Translations under genes and position numbers: made by a program | From: Vibrio gallicus | Lineage (GTDB): Bacteria; Pseudomonadota; Gammaproteobacteria; Enterobacterales; Vibrionaceae | Assembly (NCBI RefSeq): GCF_024346875.1 | Contig: NZ_AP024871.1 | Location: 806,001 to 870,000, forward strand | DNA length: 64,000 nt | Direction of reading: 5' to 3' | Part shown: piece after piece, positions 36,888-46,996 of the stretch | Layout of the letters: every line of letters begins with the position of its first letter | Position numbering within the stretch: the first letter of the stretch is position 1 | The notes under the pieces: model-generated | What the model saw: the letters and a program-made list of their open reading frames with translations, nothing else | What the model was told of the DNA's origin: nothing | Databases searched by the model: none

Positions 36888-38449
36888 GTGGTGGTGGGTT
36901 GGTGTACTGGTGTAGCGGTGTGGCGATGTAGCTGCATACTCAACGCCGTCATGCCGGTGGTGTTTTAAGCCGGCATCTGTGGTGGTGTGTTTGTTTTGGT
37001 GTTGCGGGCTTAGTTGGGGCTTGAGTACTTACAGATCCCCGCCTGCGCGGGGAAGACGAAGGGAGGCGAGTCGATGTGACGGTGTATCGGTGTGTCGATG
37101 TGTCGATGTAACTGCATACTCAACGTCGTCATGCCGGTGGTGTTTTAAGCCGGCATCTGTGGTGGTGTGGTGTTTGATTTGGTGTTGCGGGCTTAGTTGG
37201 GGCTCGAGTACTTACAGATCCCCGCCTGCGCGGGGAAGACGAAGGTGGGTGAGTCTATGTGGCGGTGTAACGGTGTGTAGATATAGCTGCATACTCAACG
37301 CCGTCATGCCGGTGGTGTTTTAAGCCGGCATCTGTGGTGGTGTGGTGTTTGTGTTGGTGTTGCGGGCTTAGTTGGGGCTTGAGTACTTACAGATCCCCGC
37401 CTGCGCGGGGAAGACGAAGGTGGGTGAGTCTATGTGGCGGTGTAACGGTGTGTAGATATAGCTGCATACTCAACGCCGTCATGCCGGTGGTGTTTTAAGC
37501 CGGCATCTGTGGTTGTGGGTGTTTGATTTGGTGTTGCGGGCTTAGTTGGGGCTTGAGTACTTACAGATCCCCGCCTGCGCGGGGAAGACGAAGGTGGGCG
37601 AGTCGATGTGGTGGTGTAGCGGTGTATCGATGTGTCGATGTAGCTGCATACTCAACGCCGTCATGCCGGTGGTGTTTTAAGCCGGCATCTGTGGTGGTGG
37701 GTGTTTGATTTGGTGTTGCGGGCTTAGTTGGGGCTTGAGTACTTACAGGTCCCCGCCTGCGCGGGGAAGACGAAGGGGCGAGTCGATGTAGCGGTGTGGC
37801 GGTGTGGCGATGTAGCTGCATACTCAACGTCGTCATGCCGGTGGTGTTTTAAGCCGGCATCTGTGGTGGTGGGTGTTTGTTTTGGCGTTGCGGACTTAGT
37901 TGGGGCTTGAGTACTCACAGATCCCCGCCTGCGCGGGGAAGACGGAGGGGCGAGTCGATGTGACGGTGTATCGGTGTGTCGATGTAGCTGCACACTCAAC
38001 GCCGTCATGCTGGTGGTGTTTTAAGCCGGCATCTGTGGTGGTGGGTGTTTGTTTTGGCGTTGCGGACTTAGTTGGGGCTTGAGTACTTACAGATCCCCGC
38101 CTGCGCGGGGAAGACGAAGGGGCGAGTCGATGTATCGGTGTAGCTGCATACTCAACGTCGTCATGCCGGTGGTGTTTTAAGCCGGCATCTGTGGTGGTGG
38201 GTGTTTGTTTTGGCGTTGCGGACTTAGTTGGGGCTTGAGTACTTACAGATCCCCGCCTGCGCGGGGAAGACGAAGGGGGGCGGGTCGATGTGGCGGTGTA
38301 TCGAAGTGTCGATGTAGCTGCATACTCAACGTCGTCATGCCGGTGGTGTTTTAAGCCGGCATCTGTGGTGGTGGGTGTTTGTTTTGGCGTTGCGGACTTA
38401 GTTGGGGCTTGAGTACTCACAGATCCCCGCCTGCGCGGGGAAGACGAAA
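36888..38449. repeat. Array 2: nine units of 156-182 bp with two palindromes each
   Basis: Palindrome A starts at 36947, 37127, 37302, 37477, 37659, 37831, 38003, 38159 and 38333. Each is followed by palindrome B (ACAGATCCCCGCCTGCGCGG and following GGA) about 85 bp later. The A-B linker is nearly constant (TTAGTTGGGGCTTGAGTACT); the B-A linker is made of degenerate GTGTAGCGGTGTATCGATGT words and varies in length, which explains the spacing changes. Frames on both strands across it are artefacts. Confidence 0.93.
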
Positions 38450-38501
38450 ACAAAGCATGATGGAACGAGTTTCGTCCCATAGAACCGATATGTAATATTT
38501 C

Positions 38502-39017
38502 CTAGAATTTAAAAATGAAGCCTGTGGAAAAAGTGGGTGCGATTGAACTTGAAAGTAGTGTAGAAGATGAGTCTAAATAACTTAGATCCATCCCCGCTTT
38601 TACGGCAACATGTTGATTTATATCATAAGCTACTGCTACCGAAGTACTGGCTCCAGATTGTTCTAGGTAACGCGTGTCTCCGAAAGCATATTCTCGTTCA
38701 CCATTGTATTTAGCAAATCCAGCTTCAACTAGAAGAGATAATCCTATTGATTCGACCAGCGGAATTTGCCCTCCCACGCGATAGGTTGTTATCTGATCTT
38801 TATCGACATTGAGAAATTTTGAATTGGTGTCGGTATAGGATATATACAGCGAGCGTAAACCAATAATGTCATTGAGCCCAAATTGAAAGCCGTAACCCGA
38901 CAGACCGGAACCGGCATAGGGGCCTGTTTTTATTTCGGGCGAGAAATGAAAAGAATTTGCTTTTGCTGGAATAGATAAAAAAGTAACAGCCAAGATGGTC
39001 AGGTGTATTATTTTCAT
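38502..39017 (-). CDS. Outer-membrane beta-barrel protein
   Basis: 171 residues with a signal peptide (about 1-20, IPAKA) and amphipathic strands ending in SFTGFIFKF-like FKF with terminal Phe. OmpW/OmpA-sized barrel; family not recognised. Start at ATG 39017; longer in-frame starts (for example 39065) would bury the signal sequence. Confidence 0.7.
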   Translation of the reverse strand: MKIIHLTILAVTFLSIPAKANSFHFSPEIKTGPYAGSGLSGYGFQFGLNDIIGLRSLYISYTDTNSKFLNVDKDQITTYRVGGQIPLVESIGLSLLVEAGFAKYNGEREYAFGDTRYLEQSGASTSVAVAYDINQHVAVKAGMDLSYLDSSSTLLSSSIAPTFSTGFIFKF

Positions 39018-39189
39018 AGTTGTCTTAAAATGTAGGGTAAAAACTCCCTGTAACTCATTATTCATTGTCCTGATGAATGAGCACACTTTAAGCGACAGAT
39101 TTGATTGGCTCTAATTATATGCACTTAGTGTCGCAATAATTAAAACTTATTATGCTTGGTATCTACATATATTTAAGTAGTTTAGCGGC

Positions 39190-40122
39190 TTAATGTTTGC
39201 TTTTCCGTTCCTGTTCAACAACAAGTTGTACTTGTTCTACCAACCACTGCATCAGCGATGTATCGCTATATTTCATATGGTAGTAGGCATAAATGCTATT
39301 TTGGTAGGGTGCACCATTTATGAAGGGCGTTATGGCTTTTAATGATGGATAGCGTTGAAGTGGAAAAAGGTCTGAATGGGGCATAAAGAAATCGGTATGT
39401 TCGATAACATCGATTAAAGCCATGGTAAGTTCTGAACGAAAACCTACGCAAGGGTTTAATCCTTCTTGCTCCATGAGTACTGCCGCTTCAGTAAAATAAT
39501 CGTTATGACCAGGTGTGATAAGAGAAGCAATTGGGTAAGGTTCCATTTCTCTGGCGGTAACGGTATCGGTTTGGATTGGATGGTCTTTTCGTACTATTAA
39601 TTGGCCGGTAAGGTCTGTTAGTCGGTCTCTTTTTACACCCTGTGGTAGGCTGTGCTTTAAGCTCACACCCAGAGTAATTTCATCACTTTGTATGTGCTGG
39701 ATAGAATCGTTTTTCCATGTAAGCAATTCAAGGGTGCAGTTAGGTGCGACTTTTGAGAAGTGCTGATAAAGCGAACCAGAAAGACAAGTTAGTACAATAG
39801 GTGCTACCGCGATTTTTATTGAAGTGTTAAGTGATAGCGGTTCAAAGGTTCGGTCTTTGTTTAAGGTGTTGGATATCCCATTTAAGTGGGGAATGATATC
39901 GATAGCGAGCTGTTCGGAGAATGGTGTTGCTTTTAACCCACTTGGTACTTTTACAAATAACTTATCACCAAGCTGGCCTCTTAATTTTTGCAATGCTTGG
40001 CTCACTGCAGGCTGCGAGACATACAGGCGTTCAGCCGCTTTTCGAGTATTAAGCTCTTGATACAAAACAAGAAAGGTTCTTAATAAATTCAAATCCATAC
40101 TGAAAAATAAGTCTTTAGCCAT
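39190..40122 (-). CDS. LysR-family transcriptional regulator
   Basis: 310 residues. N-terminal winged HTH: LNLLRTFLVLYQELNTRKAAERLYVSQPAVSQALQKLR, then a LysR substrate domain. The MAKDLFFS start is common in vibrio LysR proteins, so ATG 40122 is preferred over TTG 40137. Its target is not obvious: the neighbour downstream is an unrelated barrel protein and upstream is the TrmO-like gene. Confidence 0.88.
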   Translation of the reverse strand: MAKDLFFSMDLNLLRTFLVLYQELNTRKAAERLYVSQPAVSQALQKLRGQLGDKLFVKVPSGLKATPFSEQLAIDIIPHLNGISNTLNKDRTFEPLSLNTSIKIAVAPIVLTCLSGSLYQHFSKVAPNCTLELLTWKNDSIQHIQSDEITLGVSLKHSLPQGVKRDRLTDLTGQLIVRKDHPIQTDTVTAREMEPYPIASLITPGHNDYFTEAAVLMEQEGLNPCVGFRSELTMALIDVIEHTDFFMPHSDLFPLQRYPSLKAITPFINGAPYQNSIYAYYHMKYSDTSLMQWLVEQVQLVVEQERKSKH

Positions 40123-40298
40123 ATATGATTTCTTCAATTATCCGGGTGATTTAGTGGGGCTTCTATCGCTATCGCTTAGTAGTGATATGTGAATGTCGTA
40201 TTAAAAAAGTGCGTGACAAGCGCCCCTCGCCATAATAAGTGTAGCTTATTACTTTTTAAGTAATTAATCATCAGGGCTGCTTGTCATGAAAAAGTCTA

Positions 40299-40697
40299 TT
40301 AACTTATGCCTTCCTTATATATGGCAGGTTTAATATCGATTACAGGGGTGTTGTCTAAGCAATCAAGCCCCTTAACTGTAATCACTGCCCCCTCAATTGC
40401 CTCGATTGACAGTACCGCAGCTCCAATAGGGTTGGGACGATGAGGAGAGCGAAGGGCAAACGTACCTTTGTTATCTCCATGTTTATTGCTTTGAATCAGC
40501 AAATCACGCTCTGCATCTGCGAGCCAGTACAGCACTAGAATATCTTGGCCTATCGTTAGGCCCTTTAAGCCTTGTTTAAATTCTTCTCTCACCGTAATTT
40601 GACACAAAGGTCCTTGAGACTGAATGTTGTTTGGGCACTGTTCAACACGATGGTAAGGTGTTGTGATTTTTCCGATATAGGTTAAGGTTGCTGTCAT
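40299..40697 (-). CDS. TsaA/TrmO-like domain protein (UPF0066)
   Basis: 132 residues with the UPF0066 beta barrel: YIGKITTPY, TFALRSPHRPNPIG near 86-99 (SAM-binding in TrmO) and LDCLDNTPVIDIKP. Full TrmO of E. coli is about 235 residues; only the barrel is here. TrmO methylates t6A37 in tRNA; whether this short form does is unclear. It starts 13 bp after the DMT transporter stop, so likely co-transcribed and under the TetR regulator. Confidence 0.82.
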   Translation of the reverse strand: MTATLTYIGKITTPYHRVEQCPNNIQSQGPLCQITVREEFKQGLKGLTIGQDILVLYWLADAERDLLIQSNKHGDNKGTFALRSPHRPNPIGAAVLSIEAIEGAVITVKGLDCLDNTPVIDIKPAIYKEGIS

Positions 40698-40710
40698 AGG
40701 TACTCCGTAA

Positions 40711-41598
40711 TTACTGGTCATTTTTCATAGTGATTAATGTGTAGATGAAGATGGTGACTAAGATAATTGAACCGCCGAAAATACTTGCTATAGCGGGGAT
40801 CTCAGTGAAGAACAGAAACCCCCATAGTGGAGCGAGTACTGTTTCTAGCATCAAGGTCATCGACACTTCAGCGGCTGTAATATAGCGGGTCGCAACCATA
40901 GACATGACTCGTCCAAGTGGTGCGGAAAACAGCCCCATTGCAGCCATAATCAGCCACGTATCGACACTGTAGTGGCTTGGCTGTGCAAAAAATGACATCA
41001 CTACTGCAAGTAGCAAACCGCCCAGTGCGACACTGGCTAATCGACTTACGTCTTGATAGCGGCGCAGTAGGGTGAACATTAACGACAAGCAGATCACGGA
41101 AAATACCGCTAAAGCATCGCCAATCCAATTACCTGAGCTAACCGAACCTGACACAACAATCCCGATACCGAGCATGACACAAATAATTGCGATGATTGTG
41201 GTGCGGTTGGTTTTCTCGCGTAGCAATAGCCAGCTAAAAATAGCGGCAACAGCTGGAGAAGCACTTAGAATCACGAAGGTATTCGCAATTGATGTGTTCT
41301 TAATACTAAACACCAATCCAGTCGCGCTGCCGAGCATCAATAGACCTGCCAATAACAACGGCCAACCACTGTCAATTACCGCCTTTCTAATACCGCGCTT
41401 ATCGTTGATTTTGAGTACAAATGACATAGATATTGCGCTAAATAAGCCAAAAAGAAACGCGGTATCAAAGCCACTTACACCCGCAAAACGGATGAATATC
41501 GGGTCGATGCTCATTAATACTGCGCCTAGAATCGCGACCATAAATCCAGTAATACGGTTGTTGTTGAACGCCAAGTTAGGGAATGAAAAAGTTGTCAT
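40711..41598 (-). CDS. DMT-family (EamA) transporter
   Basis: 295 residues, ten membrane segments in two EamA repeats. Typical exporters of this family carry metabolites or drugs. Divergent from a TetR gene with two operators between them, and followed by the TrmO-like gene. Substrate unknown. Confidence 0.88.
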   Translation of the reverse strand: MTTFSFPNLAFNNNRITGFMVAILGAVLMSIDPIFIRFAGVSGFDTAFLFGLFSAISMSFVLKINDKRGIRKAVIDSGWPLLLAGLLMLGSATGLVFSIKNTSIANTFVILSASPAVAAIFSWLLLREKTNRTTIIAIICVMLGIGIVVSGSVSSGNWIGDALAVFSVICLSLMFTLLRRYQDVSRLASVALGGLLLAVVMSFFAQPSHYSVDTWLIMAAMGLFSAPLGRVMSMVATRYITAAEVSMTLMLETVLAPLWGFLFFTEIPAIASIFGGSIILVTIFIYTLITMKNDQ

Positions 41599-41615
41599 AA
41601 TAAATATCCATCAAT

Positions 41616-41690
41616 AAATCATACTCGAAAGTATGATTTTGTAGTGGTATAGTGTCAATATAAATCATACCCATGAGGATGATTTATATT
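41616..41690. promoter_or_regulatory. Two TetR operators in the divergent promoter
   Basis: Site 1: AAATCATAC-N6-GTATGATTT (41616-41639). Site 2: AATATAAATCAT-N10-ATGATTTATATT (41657-41690), a perfect 12-base arm. Both share the 24-bp core AAATCATAC...ATGATTT. They would cover both promoters. Confidence 0.85.
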
Positions 41691-41703
41691 GTAGAGGGAA
41701 GCA

Positions 41704-42288
41704 ATGAGTAAAATTGAACAAAATAGAGCAATAAAAAGACATGCTATTTTGGCGGCTGCGAAATCGGTATTTTTATCGCAGGGGTACACATCTGCCAACA
41801 TGGATGGTATAGCGGCGCAAGCGAAACTGACCAAGCAAACTCTCTATCGCTATTTCCCCTCTAAGATAGAGCTTTTTCAGGCAACCATGCGACAGATCGG
41901 TGACAGCTATAATGGCCGCTATTTCGTGCACCTTACCTTAGAGAGTAATCGAGATGCGCTGGTTGCATTTGCGACAGAGTTTATGCAATTTCATCTATCA
42001 AAAGAGCATATTGCAACCCAGCGATTATTAATTGCTGAGGCAACTCAAGCACCAGAAATAATCGAGAGCTTTATGGGTATTGGTGCTGATGATACCAGTC
42101 GTGCTTTAAACGCATTCTTTAGTGAGCGATTTGGTTTACAACATCCAAGCACTAAGGTTGAGTTGTGGCTTGGTATGCTACTTGCGCCTTGCTCTGCGGC
42201 GCTGTTGGGGATGCCTACTCTTAATGACCAGCAAATTGAGCAACATGCGCTTGAAGCAACAGATCTATTGCTGGTGGGGATTCAATAG
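41704..42288 (+). CDS. TetR-family repressor
   Basis: 194 residues with the HTH AKSVFLSQGYTSANMDGIAAQAKLTKQTLYRYFPSKIELF near 18-57 and a C-terminal AefR-like ligand domain. GAGGGAA precedes ATG 41704. The two operators just upstream imply autoregulation and control of the DMT transporter. Confidence 0.93.
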   Translation: MSKIEQNRAIKRHAILAAAKSVFLSQGYTSANMDGIAAQAKLTKQTLYRYFPSKIELFQATMRQIGDSYNGRYFVHLTLESNRDALVAFATEFMQFHLSKEHIATQRLLIAEATQAPEIIESFMGIGADDTSRALNAFFSERFGLQHPSTKVELWLGMLLAPCSAALLGMPTLNDQQIEQHALEATDLLLVGIQ

Positions 42289-42323
42289 GGTGTAGGCCAA
42301 AATCGCTATATCGGTGCGTTAGC

Positions 42324-43145
42324 CTACTTGAATAAGTTGGCTAACTGGTTCTCAACAACGGGCGTAATGTTAAGACCAATCATGAAATCAGGTCGAGTCT
42401 TGTCATCTTTTTCAATGTAGTAGTTTGCTTCTAATCCAAATTTCCAAGGTCGACCGGCAATGATAGTTGTCTTAGAAACATTGAGGTTAATCGGCACCTC
42501 AGCTTGGTTAGTCGTCCAATCGTAGGTTATGGTTGGCGATGTGCCGATTGTCCAACCACCGTTTAATATTTCTACCCAGAAAAGCTGCGCCGAGGTTTTA
42601 TTGATACGCTGCTTATCAATCCCAGATCCGGCCACGCCAACTAAATGGTTGGGGAATGCGCCAATGACTCGCTTAGCATTGGCTTTACCGATTAACATCT
42701 CGGGGCCGACGGCAAACTGGTCAGCACTAAATTCATCACTACCAGTAGGTAAAGAGGCAATAACCCCAAATGCGGCAATGGTGCCAGGGGCGGTCTTTGG
42801 AGCGTATGCTAAGTCAAAAGAGATATCACTAAAGCCTGATTCATCGTGATGGCCTACGTTGCTGTCAATATAAGAAATAGCAGGGCGAAATATCACTTTG
42901 TCACCACCTTGCATCGGAAAAGGAAGGGTTGGCTGGAATACGGTTGTGGTGCTGTTTCCGCCGTGTTGATATCCGCCGTTGTATTGCAGTTTTAGGTTTA
43001 AACTCGCGTAAGCGGTATTTGGATTAGCAAGTTCTTTGGCGGCTTCTTCAGCTAGAGATTTGTCATCAGATGGTGTTGATGCGTTTGCTACCGCAGTAGA
43101 GGCTACAATGCAGAGTAGCCATGTTGTGATTAACGTTTTCTTCAT
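42324..43145 (-). CDS. Exported protein, probable outer-membrane channel
   Basis: 273 residues with a signal peptide (about 1-22, STAVANA), many beta strands and Gly/Pro turns (ASLPTGSDEFSADQFAVGPEMLIG). The pattern recalls the transporter-like barrels of the MetA-pathway of phenol degradation group, a weak match. It ends in Lys after a Phe. Same strand as the OprB gene, 151 bp away. Confidence 0.65.
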   Translation of the reverse strand: MKKTLITTWLLCIVASTAVANASTPSDDKSLAEEAAKELANPNTAYASLNLKLQYNGGYQHGGNSTTTVFQPTLPFPMQGGDKVIFRPAISYIDSNVGHHDESGFSDISFDLAYAPKTAPGTIAAFGVIASLPTGSDEFSADQFAVGPEMLIGKANAKRVIGAFPNHLVGVAGSGIDKQRINKTSAQLFWVEILNGGWTIGTSPTITYDWTTNQAEVPINLNVSKTTIIAGRPWKFGLEANYYIEKDDKTRPDFMIGLNITPVVENQLANLFK

Positions 43146-43295
43146 GTCTTACCTCAAAAATCAGAGAAAGGCGACCCACTGAGGTGATATCGCTCTTTGT
43201 GTGTTGTGAGGCTTATCTTAATAATATCTCGTTGTGAAAATAGCCACTTAACGACAAGTAGAACAGAGGCTGTCGTTAATTGCTGCTCTGGTAAA

Positions 43296-44534
43296 TTAAA
43301 GAAACAATCGTGCTCGGATACCAAACACAACTGCGCTATCTTTGTTTGAGAAGGCGGGATCTTTGATGATTTGCACATCAGGTGTGATTTGAAAATGCTC
43401 ACCAAATTGCATGTTGTAATACAGTTCTGCTGTCCATTGCTCATCTGAATGGCTGATAGGTTGTAATATTTGGTGATTAACTTCAGCCCAGTTGACCGCA
43501 AATCCTAAGTTATTTTTGGGTGCACCAAGCCCAAAATAACCAAAGCCTGCACTTACGGATTTGTCGTAAAGGGCGACTTGACCTTCTGATATTCCCCCTC
43601 GAATAAACGGCATAATTTGTGGAGTGATAAATGTACTCCATGAGAAATTAATACCTTGGCCTCCGTCGGTGTTGGCGGTATCAGGGTAGGCGAGGTTATG
43701 ACGAGTATCGTCGCCAAAATGCCATAGTGTTATGTGGAAATTGTCAGTAAAAATTTGATCTTGGGAGGCCGTCCAGCCCAGTTCTAGAGTTGTGAAATAC
43801 GACGCATCACTACCGAACGCAGTATCAAAGCCGTCGAATATGTCATCTGATTTGCCGTTGGCATCAGCAATACCTGCAATGACATAAAAGTTGTCGTTAA
43901 GCATGTGACCTGCAGACAAGGCCAATACGCCGTCATCGGGCAGTCCCATAGAGCCAGCCCCAGTTGAGAACGCTAGGTTACTAAAGCCAGACCAAGGACT
44001 GGCAAGCGCATAAGTATCAACGTAATCCGTTACGTCTTGCCAGCCTGCGATGATTGAGGTTTTTCCGCCATTAAGTTTTTGTTTCCAATGCAGGTTAGTA
44101 ACACGCGCCCCTTGGTCACTAAATGCAGAGCCGATCATGCCAACGTAGCCGATTTGGTCATCACCAATAAAGCCAAATCCTTTTGGTGCGGTATCAGAAT
44201 AAGCGTGGCGGTGTTCAACCTTCCATACAATGCCACCCGTATTACCTGAATCTCGACCAATTAGATCCCAAGCGCCATAGAATCGAACGACACCCGAAGA
44301 GGCATCAACACTGTTGCCTGCTACGCCATCTTTAGAAGCTAAGCTTAAAGCGTTGTAGTCTAGGCCAAAAGTCAGCCCCTCTTCAGCGAGGGATTCTCGC
44401 CAGCTTTTCTGTGGGATCTTTTGCTCTGAAATGGTGTTGCCTACACTATCAGGGCCTTCAAAATTGGCAGCAAATACCATAGATGAAAAACAGGTTACAG
44501 TGATAGAAAGGGTAAGGCGTGAGAGTTTGTTCAT
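43296..44534 (-). CDS. OprB-family carbohydrate-selective porin
   Basis: 412 residues: signal peptide (about 1-22, MVFAA), then the OprB pattern (WRESLAEEGLTFGLDYNALSL, GRDSGNTGGIVWKVEHRH) and a terminal RARLFL with Leu after Phe. Such porins pass sugars or small organics through the outer membrane. It is third in a minus-strand run with the amidohydrolase and DUF3299 genes. ATG 44534 is the start; the frame extends to 44612 without homology. Confidence 0.85.
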   Translation of the reverse strand: MNKLSRLTLSITVTCFSSMVFAANFEGPDSVGNTISEQKIPQKSWRESLAEEGLTFGLDYNALSLASKDGVAGNSVDASSGVVRFYGAWDLIGRDSGNTGGIVWKVEHRHAYSDTAPKGFGFIGDDQIGYVGMIGSAFSDQGARVTNLHWKQKLNGGKTSIIAGWQDVTDYVDTYALASPWSGFSNLAFSTGAGSMGLPDDGVLALSAGHMLNDNFYVIAGIADANGKSDDIFDGFDTAFGSDASYFTTLELGWTASQDQIFTDNFHITLWHFGDDTRHNLAYPDTANTDGGQGINFSWSTFITPQIMPFIRGGISEGQVALYDKSVSAGFGYFGLGAPKNNLGFAVNWAEVNHQILQPISHSDEQWTAELYYNMQFGEHFQITPDVQIIKDPAFSNKDSAVVFGIRARLFL

Positions 44535-44666
44535 TAACGTGAGTTCCTCAAGGAGTTGCCTAGGGCTAAAGAAGTAGTTGCTGAGATAAATTGTAGGCAC
44601 AACGTCTAACAAAAATTGTCATTTGGCGACATCAGATGATATTGCTTATTGGCTGGGATCTCTTTG

Positions 44667-45335
44667 TTATTCAGGACTATACAGTTCAATAGAGTCGGCT
44701 GTCATCGCATAAACTGATTCCACGTTTGCAGACCCATCCGAGTAATCCACATCTTGTGTTGACTGTTGTCCGGTAAGTTCGCCTTGTACCCAAACGGGTG
44801 TTGTTAGGCTTATTAACTCAATACCCTCTGGATACTCAATTAACACTAATTGGTTTGCAGGCGGAGGTGGGGTATGAATACATGCACCAGCAGTAGGAAC
44901 GAGGAAAAACTTAGTGACCTTGGTTCCTTTCATCTCGATAGGAGTAATAAATCCTGGGATTTTACGCTTTGCATTTAATACGTCTTTGTTTGGCAAAGAC
45001 GCCAGAGCTTGGCGCTGCTGCATGATTTTATTGCGGACGCTAAATAAGTGTTCGACATCAATTCCTTGAGCTTGCAGCCCTTGTCTTATTTTCTCAACCT
45101 CTTGCTTTGCCGCTTCACTGACTTGAAAATCTTGCTGTTTTTGAGCCTCTTGGAAGCGAGCGATAGTTGCCATATCGAACATTTGATTGTCATCTAATGA
45201 CTTAAATGGGTCTTCGACGGTTTCCATTTTAGGAGTAAGTTGGTCCCAATAAGTTGTTTGTGCTTCAGCGGCAAATAGTGAGACAGAAGCAACAACAGAC
45301 AGCAAACCTAATAGCGTTGATTTAGAGAAAAACAT
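44667..45335 (-). CDS. DUF3299 family exported protein
   Basis: 222 residues with a signal peptide (about 1-25). The domain is in the C-terminal half: KIPGFITPIEM, then TKFFLVPTAGACIHTPPPPANQLVLIE, the DUF3299 hallmark with one Cys and the HTPPPP run. Function unknown; often beside ABC or lipoprotein genes. 74 bp after the amidohydrolase on the same strand. Confidence 0.87.
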   Translation of the reverse strand: MFFSKSTLLGLLSVVASVSLFAAEAQTTYWDQLTPKMETVEDPFKSLDDNQMFDMATIARFQEAQKQQDFQVSEAAKQEVEKIRQGLQAQGIDVEHLFSVRNKIMQQRQALASLPNKDVLNAKRKIPGFITPIEMKGTKVTKFFLVPTAGACIHTPPPPANQLVLIEYPEGIELISLTTPVWVQGELTGQQSTQDVDYSDGSANVESVYAMTADSIELYSPE

Positions 45336-45409
45336 AGTGGGTAAACCTCAATGAAAGAATTAAATAGGCAAGGGTTTGTAGCCCTTGCCTAATAGGGTGT
45401 TGCGGTCGA

Positions 45410-46783
45410 TTACATTTCGTTGCGGTAAATTTGGCCGTCTTTCATGACTAGCTTGATCGTGTCGATTTTTTTGTATTCTGGGTCGGCATCGAACCATTTA
45501 TTGGTTCCACCAATGACACCTAAGTCATCTAACGGATTACCTTCTACCAGAATGATATCGGCAATCGCATCTTGCTCTATAACGCCTAGCTTGCCTTTCG
45601 CTGGGTTGCGAGGGCCAGACAGTGCCAACATTTCGCCAGCATTAGATGTCATCTGTTTTAACACCTCAAAGTTGCTACCAAATTGTTCCCCACGCCACCA
45701 GATTTCGTAGCGACGAGCACGCTCAGCATCGGAGTTTACGCCTACGTAGTCAGAGGCAAATACGACTTTGACATCGTGCTTTAACAGGTCTTTGCCAAAC
45801 GTGCCATATTCCTCCACAAGTGCGTTGATAAGTGGCAGCTTGTCAGCTGGCATTAGGGGGTTTTTAGCTAAATCAGGGGAAATGCCCCACATTTGAGGAA
45901 CCACAAATCCACCTTCTTTGGCAATTCTCTGCATAGTTTCTTCGCTAATGAAGAAAGAGTGCTCAAATGTTTTTACGCCGCAATCTAGTAGTCGATTAAC
46001 AGAGCGATCATTAAAGGTATGCGCTGCGACATAAGTGCCCCAATCGGCAGCCGCCTCAACGATGGCACAGGTTTCATCTTTTGAGTATTGGGTCGTATCA
46101 ATCGGGTCAAATCGAGATGAACCACCACCGCCGGCCATTATTTTAATTTGAGTGGCGCCGTTGCGTAGGTTCAAGCGGGTTGCTTTTAATACTTCTGGCA
46201 CGCCATCTGCAACATTACCAATACCCATACGTTCAAAGTTGGACACGTCACCTTTGATACCCGCACTAAAGCCTGGGTCCGCACGGTCTCTAAAGTCACC
46301 ATGGCCAGAGGTTTGGGAAATAAATCCGCCGGATGGGTAGATACGTGGACCGTCAATATTGCCAGCATCTATTTCACGCTTTAGACCAAAAGCCGGGCCG
46401 CCCATATCACGAACAGAGGTAAAGCCATCGTCAAGGAAACGTTGTGCAACGGTGACGGCGTTAATTGAAATATCGGTAAGGTCTTTATTTTTCTCAACCT
46501 GGTCAAAGTTGTAGTTGATCATAATATGTGCATGACCGTCGATAAGCCCAGGCATTAAGGTTTTGCCTTGACCGTCGATAACGGTTGCATCATTGGCTTC
46601 AATTGGGCTAGCAGAAATGCTTTTGATCTTGTTATCTTCGACCAGTACGTGATGATCTTGATACAGCTTGTCTTCTGTACCATTGAATATATCTACATTG
46701 GTGAACAGTGTGGAAGCAGCTGAAACGGAAAAAGCAGCAGAACATGATAGTGCTATTGCCGTCAGCTTGAGAGTATTCTTCAT
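45410..46783 (-). CDS. Exported metal-dependent amidohydrolase
   Basis: 457 residues, with a signal peptide (about 1-22, AFSVSA). Imidazolonepropionase/prolidase-type fold: DGHAHI metal site near 82-87, the KIMAGGG region with the bridging Lys near 216-222, AAHTFND and FEHSFF His sites, and the ASDYVG Asp near 345. Periplasmic members cleave dipeptides or cyclic amides. It heads the minus-strand cluster with DUF3299 and the porin, downstream of an AraC gene. Confidence 0.88.
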   Translation of the reverse strand: MKNTLKLTAIALSCSAAFSVSAASTLFTNVDIFNGTEDKLYQDHHVLVEDNKIKSISASPIEANDATVIDGQGKTLMPGLIDGHAHIMINYNFDQVEKNKDLTDISINAVTVAQRFLDDGFTSVRDMGGPAFGLKREIDAGNIDGPRIYPSGGFISQTSGHGDFRDRADPGFSAGIKGDVSNFERMGIGNVADGVPEVLKATRLNLRNGATQIKIMAGGGGSSRFDPIDTTQYSKDETCAIVEAAADWGTYVAAHTFNDRSVNRLLDCGVKTFEHSFFISEETMQRIAKEGGFVVPQMWGISPDLAKNPLMPADKLPLINALVEEYGTFGKDLLKHDVKVVFASDYVGVNSDAERARRYEIWWRGEQFGSNFEVLKQMTSNAGEMLALSGPRNPAKGKLGVIEQDAIADIILVEGNPLDDLGVIGGTNKWFDADPEYKKIDTIKLVMKDGQIYRNEM

Positions 46784-46996
46784 ATTGATTTACCTTATAA
46801 ACTAAGCAAATTATCCCTATCCAAATCTCTACTCAAAAAATCTGAGTGCATTTCCTATGCGTTAGTTATTGCATGAAGCAAACTTAACAACTTGGATGCA
46901 TTCAATAACTTGGGTGTTACTTTATGGTGAATCGAGGTTAATTAATTGCCATTTGATGACATTAAAGGAGGGAGTTGTTAGATAGTGCTTGTCAGT

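Noticed and set aside
37896..38480. Long proline/serine-rich open frame across array 2, and similar frames on both strands of arrays 1 and 2
   Set aside because: They are translations of the tandem DNA repeat (SPRRRGSVSTQAPTKSA type), exist on both strands and lack ribosome sites.
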